From Eubacteriaceae bacterium (lineage in GTDB: Bacteria; Bacillota; Clostridia; Eubacteriales; Eubacteriaceae): 63,249 bases of DNA. A program made the translations under genes and the position numbers. The stretch's first letter is position 1. Every line of letters begins with the position of its first letter. Where the stretch lies: the NCBI GenBank assembly GCA_030156895.1, contig JASGLP010000010.1, positions 1 through 63,249 of the forward strand, written 5' to 3'. Below the pieces are notes generated by a model, which saw only the letters and a list, made by a program, of their open reading frames with translations, was not told the DNA's origin and did not search any database. Shown piece after piece: positions 59,983-63,249 of the stretch.

Positions 59983-61662
59983 TTGGAAACAAAAAGACTC
60001 CGAATTGGAGATATTTTAAAAAATGCCGGAATAATATCGGAAGACAACCTTCAGGAAGCGCTGGCTCACCAGAGTGTTGATAAAAGCAAACGGCTGGGAG
60101 AAATTCTGATTCAATACGGTTATGTGACCGAAGAACAGCTGCTGGGGGCCTTGTCAGCAAGACTGGGTGTGCCAATCATCTCAATTCAGGATCAGGCGGT
60201 TGATATGGAGGCGTCTGCTAAAATCCCTCAAAGCATTGCCAATAAGTATCGGATGCTGCCCATCGCCCAGGATAAGGGGCGGCTGATCGTTGCGGTTAAC
60301 GATCCCTTGGATTTCTATGCCATTGAAGATATTAAGCTGATCACCAATATGCCCATTGAGGTGGTCATTGCCCAGAAGCAGGAGATTATTGACGGTATCT
60401 CAAAAATTTATTCGGAAATAGAAGCAAAAAAAGCGGCTGAAGAAGCTAATTCTTCGGCTAGCGGCGAGAGTATTTCTTTTGCCGAAGAAATAAACACCAG
60501 CGAGGGTGATAATCCGGTTGTCAACCTTGTCAATACGGTGCTGTTAAAAGGCTACAGCAGCGGTGCCAGCGATATTCATATTGAGCCCTTCGAGAATGCC
60601 ACCAAGGTAAGACTGCGAATTGACGGCCTGATTGTGGAGTATTTAAGCCTGTCCCAAACCCTCCACCAATCGATTGTGGCCCGAATTAAAATTTTGTCAA
60701 ATCTTGATATTGCCGAGCGGCGGGTACCCCAGGATGGACACTTCCGGGTTCGGATCGACGGTCTGGAATTAAATGTGCGAACCTCTGCGATTCCCACGGT
60801 TTATGGAGAAAAAATCGTGATGCGATTCTTAAGCATGAATACCGAACTGGATCATGCCGGCCAGTTTGGCATGACTGATCAGGATTATAATAAGATGCTG
60901 GCCATTTTAAAAAGTCCCCATGGGATTGTTTATATTACCGGCCCTACCGGATCAGGGAAAACCACCACCCTCTATATGATTCTTGAGATGATGGGGCGAA
61001 AAGCAGTTAATATCGCCACTATTGAAGATCCGGTGGAACGTAATTTAGCTCATATCAACCAGACCCAGGTTAATCCCCAGGCTGGACTAACCTTTGAGAT
61101 GGGTCTGCGCTCAATTCTAAGACAGGACCCGGATATTATCATGGTCGGTGAAACCCGAGACAGCGAAACAGCCTCCATTGCGGTGCGGTCAGCCATCACT
61201 GGGCATCTGGTCTTATCGACCCTCCATACCAATGATGCTGTCTCAGCTATTGTCAGGCTGGAAGATATGGGGGTGGAACCCTATATGGTGGCTAACTCCT
61301 TGACTGGCGTGGTGGCTCAGCGGCTGGTTAAAAAAATCTGCCCTAACTGCAAGGAAGCCTATACGCCCTCGGATATTGAAATCTCCCTCCTGGGTCAGCC
61401 GGTTGAAAAACTTTATCGCGGCCGGGGCTGCCATCAATGCAATGAAACCGGCTATCGGGGTCGAACGGCCATTCACGAAATCCTGGCCATTGATAAAACC
61501 ATTAGAGGAATGATCTCAAGAAGAGATCCCATTGAAGATATCTACGCTTACGTGGAACAGGGAAAACGACTGACCACACTGCGGGAAAGTATCGCCAGAC
61601 TGACAGCCAGTGGTGTGACCTCAATGGAAGAATTCCTGAAATTATCTTATTATGTGGAATAA
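59983..61662 (+). CDS. pilB: Type IV pilus assembly ATPase PilB/GspE with MshEN-like N-terminus
   Basis: The protein has 559 residues. Residues 5-70 contain two MshEN-like units (LRIGDILKNAGIISEDNLQEAL and RLGEILIQYGYVTEEQLLGAL), a module that binds cyclic-di-GMP in several PilB/MshE proteins. The secretion ATPase follows: Walker A GPTGSGKTTTLYMIL (about 324-338), Asp-box and Walker B region RQDPDIIMVGETRD, the His box LSTLHTNDA, and a zinc tetra-Cys (CPNCKEAY and CHQCNETG). It powers pilus extension in the cytoplasm. Start TTG with AGAGGA upstream. The next gene, pilT, is 30 bp away. Confidence 0.94.
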   Translation: METKRLRIGDILKNAGIISEDNLQEALAHQSVDKSKRLGEILIQYGYVTEEQLLGALSARLGVPIISIQDQAVDMEASAKIPQSIANKYRMLPIAQDKGRLIVAVNDPLDFYAIEDIKLITNMPIEVVIAQKQEIIDGISKIYSEIEAKKAAEEANSSASGESISFAEEINTSEGDNPVVNLVNTVLLKGYSSGASDIHIEPFENATKVRLRIDGLIVEYLSLSQTLHQSIVARIKILSNLDIAERRVPQDGHFRVRIDGLELNVRTSAIPTVYGEKIVMRFLSMNTELDHAGQFGMTDQDYNKMLAILKSPHGIVYITGPTGSGKTTTLYMILEMMGRKAVNIATIEDPVERNLAHINQTQVNPQAGLTFEMGLRSILRQDPDIIMVGETRDSETASIAVRSAITGHLVLSTLHTNDAVSAIVRLEDMGVEPYMVANSLTGVVAQRLVKKICPNCKEAYTPSDIEISLLGQPVEKLYRGRGCHQCNETGYRGRTAIHEILAIDKTIRGMISRRDPIEDIYAYVEQGKRLTTLRESIARLTASGVTSMEEFLKLSYYVE

Positions 61663-61692
61663 AAGGATGATTGAAAAAAATAAGGAGAGACT

Positions 61693-62748
61693 ATGAATAT
61701 AGAAGAACTGATTCATTATGGCCGAAAGAATCGTTGCAGCGATTTGCACCTATCGAGTGGTTTGCCCCCGGTCTATCGACGGGATGGCAAGCTTTACCGC
61801 TCAGAGTTTGATGGTGATCCCCAGATAAATAATCAGCTGATCCTGAGCCTTTTAAACAGCAGACAGAAGGATAAGTTGGATCTAGATCAGGATCTGGATT
61901 TTTGTTATGTGACAGCGGATGGCTTAAGACAGCGTGTCAACGTCTACCGGGAACAGGGAACACTGGCAGCGGCCATCCGTTTTTTAAATGATGCCATCCC
62001 CAGTTTTGAAGACCTGAATCTACCGCCGATTATTAAAAAACTGGCCAACGAACCAAGAGGTCTGATTCTGGTGACTGGCCCCACCGGGTCTGGTAAATCC
62101 ACCACCCTGGCTGCCATGATCGATTTTATCAATAGCAATAAGGCCCTGCATATCTTAACCATAGAAGATCCGGTGGAGTATAAGCATAATCATAAACGCA
62201 GCATCATTCATCAGCGTGAGGTGGGGGAAGATGTGGATTCCTTTGCCGGCGCCCTGCGCTCTGCTCTGCGAGAAGACCCGGATGTGATTCTAGTTGGAGA
62301 AATGCGTGACTACGAGACCATTGCCGCAGCTGTAACAGCTGCCGAAACGGGGCATCTGGTTTTATCGACCCTGCATACCATCGGTGCCGCCAACACCATT
62401 GATCGTATTATCGATGTCTTTCCACCCCATGGCCAACAGCAGATCAGAACCCAGTTGGCTTCCACCTTAAAAGGTGTAATTACCCAGCAGCTTGTGCCTT
62501 TGACTAACAGTGATGGTCGGATGGCGGCACTGGAAGTAATGACCGGAACGGATGCGGTTCTAAATCTGATTCGGGAAAGTAAAACCCACCAGCTGACATC
62601 GGTCATGCAGACCAGCGGCCGGGATGGGATGAACACCCTCAATGCCCACTTGGCACAACTGGTTAAAAGCCAGAAGATTGATTATGAAACAGGTCTGTCC
62701 TGGTCTACAAATGCCGAAGACTTTAATCAGTATTTTGGTCGGGTTTAA
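61693..62748 (+). CDS. pilT: Type IV pilus retraction ATPase
   Basis: At 351 residues this has PilT length. Walker A is GPTGSGKSTTLAAMIDFIN (about 131-149), Walker B region REDPDVILVGEMRDYETI, His box LSTLHTIGAANTIDRIIDVFP. The C-terminal retraction motif region IRESKTHQLTSVMQTSGRDGM is present (AIRNLIRE-like: VLNLIRESK). It drives pilus disassembly and twitching. AAGGAGAG precedes the ATG. It forms an operon with pilB; other pilus genes are expected beyond the right edge. Confidence 0.95.
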   Translation: MNIEELIHYGRKNRCSDLHLSSGLPPVYRRDGKLYRSEFDGDPQINNQLILSLLNSRQKDKLDLDQDLDFCYVTADGLRQRVNVYREQGTLAAAIRFLNDAIPSFEDLNLPPIIKKLANEPRGLILVTGPTGSGKSTTLAAMIDFINSNKALHILTIEDPVEYKHNHKRSIIHQREVGEDVDSFAGALRSALREDPDVILVGEMRDYETIAAAVTAAETGHLVLSTLHTIGAANTIDRIIDVFPPHGQQQIRTQLASTLKGVITQQLVPLTNSDGRMAALEVMTGTDAVLNLIRESKTHQLTSVMQTSGRDGMNTLNAHLAQLVKSQKIDYETGLSWSTNAEDFNQYFGRV

Positions 62749-62800
62749 GCTTGAAGGATTCTGAAAAAAGGGAAAGTCCTTAATTTAATTGGGATTTAAC

Positions 62801-62829
62801 TTGACTTTCAGAAACAAAAAAAGTATTAT
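62801..62829 (+). promoter_or_regulatory. Promoter of the riboswitch-controlled transcript
   Basis: TTGACT (62801-62806), 17-bp spacer, TATTAT (62824-62829). The riboswitch aptamer begins about 10 bp later. Confidence 0.7.
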
Positions 62830-62835
62830 ATATTC

Positions 62836-62940
62836 AAGTTGCAAAGGGCAAACCAGATGAAAGTCTGGGACGCAAAGCTATGGGTCTACGTTAAGAATTA
62901 ATAGGACAGCCAGCCGCCACACTTGGAGGTTGGCTTTTTT
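62836..62940 (+). promoter_or_regulatory. Cyclic-di-GMP-I (GEMM) riboswitch with terminator
   Basis: The aptamer contains GGGCAAACC (62846-62854), a CCAGA/TCTGG stem with a GAAA-type loop, and GGGACGCAAAGC (62867-62879), the conserved core of class I cyclic-di-GMP riboswitches. The second arm runs through ATGGGTCTA..TAGGACAGCC. The expression platform is a terminator: AGCCAGCCGCC (62908-62918) with GGAGGTTGGCT (62925-62935), then six T. Ligand binding would use AGCC of the aptamer base stem, so it could control terminator formation. The regulated gene lies beyond the right edge. Confidence 0.88.
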
Positions 62941-62944
62941 GCGC

Positions 62945-63087
62945 GAAAAATGAAGCCGTGCGAAATTTTGATAAGTAAATAGCAATTCAGGCTCGCCTGA
63001 GGATTGCTATTTACTTATCAAAATTTCATAGGGCGAAGCCCGCGACGAGTGCAGCGAAGCGTAACGAGTTGCACGGCTTTATTTTTC
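62945..63087. repeat. Giant nested hairpin
   Basis: The outer arms of 17 bp (62945-62961, starting GAAAAATGAAGCCGTGC, and 63071-63087) pair with one mismatch. Inside, perfect 25-bp arms (62962-62986 and 63003-63027, starting GAAATTTTGATAAG) enclose a TCAGGC/GCCTGA stem. The remainder (63028-63070) is GC-rich. This is not a simple terminator, though TTTTT follows the outer arm. Confidence 0.8.
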
Positions 63088-63120
63088 ATCTCTGTATATT
63101 CAAAGCGATGTAGAGAAATA

Positions 63121-63173
63121 GCCCGCGACGAGGTGGAGCGAAAGCGGAACCGAGTTGCACGGCTTTATTTTTC
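63121..63173. repeat. Second partial copy of the GC-rich repeat arm
   Basis: GCCCGCGACGAG at 63121 begins a 53-bp near-copy of 63038-63087 (start GCCCGCGACGAG, end GCACGGCTTTATTTTTC). It differs by a few substitutions and short insertions. The last 76 bp of the window (63174-63249) hold no recognisable gene. Confidence 0.75.
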
Positions 63174-63249
63174 GACTCTGTAAGTTTAATGGAGAATTTG
63201 GAGAGATTGGAAGCGTGTTTTTGCTTACAAGGTCAGTTCAAGTTCACAG

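Overview
The window looks like a chromosomal segment of an anaerobic, acetogenic member of the Clostridia, most like Acetobacterium or a close relative. The reasons are a nickel CO-dehydrogenase operon (cooS, cooF, flavoprotein), a type III glutamine synthetase, a papain-like protease with clostridial ChW repeats, a molbindin, several flavodoxin-like proteins and frequent TTG/GTG starts. The genus is an inference from gene content.

Layout. 1-4706 is a type I-C-like CRISPR array of 71 repeats whose leader and cas genes lie off the left edge. 5.2-10.1 kb holds a cyclodeaminase/DUF924 fusion and the CO-dehydrogenase operon. 10.3-12.3 kb is a membrane PAS-GGDEF-EAL protein. 12.6-14.9 kb is an iron alcohol dehydrogenase, a GlcG/HbpS-like protein and a TetR regulator with twin operators. 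15.1-21.8 kb is a TetR-cheA-cheW-mcp operon followed by two decayed signalling genes. 21.8-24 kb holds a calcium-binding-like protein and a GGDEF protein. 24.4-31.1 kb is a nitrogen block (amt, glnK, type III GS, a small protein, type I GS, ANTAR antiterminator). 31.3-35.4 kb holds a two-gene permease, a ZIP transporter, a LysR regulator and a small siroheme sulfite-reductase-like protein. 35.8-50.6 kb is mixed accessory DNA: macro-domain and vWA proteins, flavodoxins, a secreted protease, molbindin, SRAP protein, a large chemoreceptor, and two genes interrupted by in-frame stops. 50.8-53.3 kb holds an AlbA_2 regulator behind phased repeats and a lipase. 53.8-59.6 kb is purA-carA-carB. 60-62.7 kb is pilB-pilT, followed by a cyclic-di-GMP-I riboswitch whose target gene lies beyond the right edge.

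The most unusual feature is a dispersed element of about 180 bp, present six times between 12.3 and 49.6 kb. Each copy folds into nested stems supported by compensatory base changes, has imperfect terminal inverted repeats, and sits next to gene ends between two partial or full copies of a short palindrome that differs at every site. It looks like a small non-autonomous element that targets intrinsic-terminator hairpins and duplicates them.

Cyclic-di-GMP is a second theme: an EAL phosphodiesterase, two degenerate GGDEF domains, a PilB with an MshEN-like N-terminus, and the riboswitch after pilT. All calls come from reading the sequence; no database search was run.
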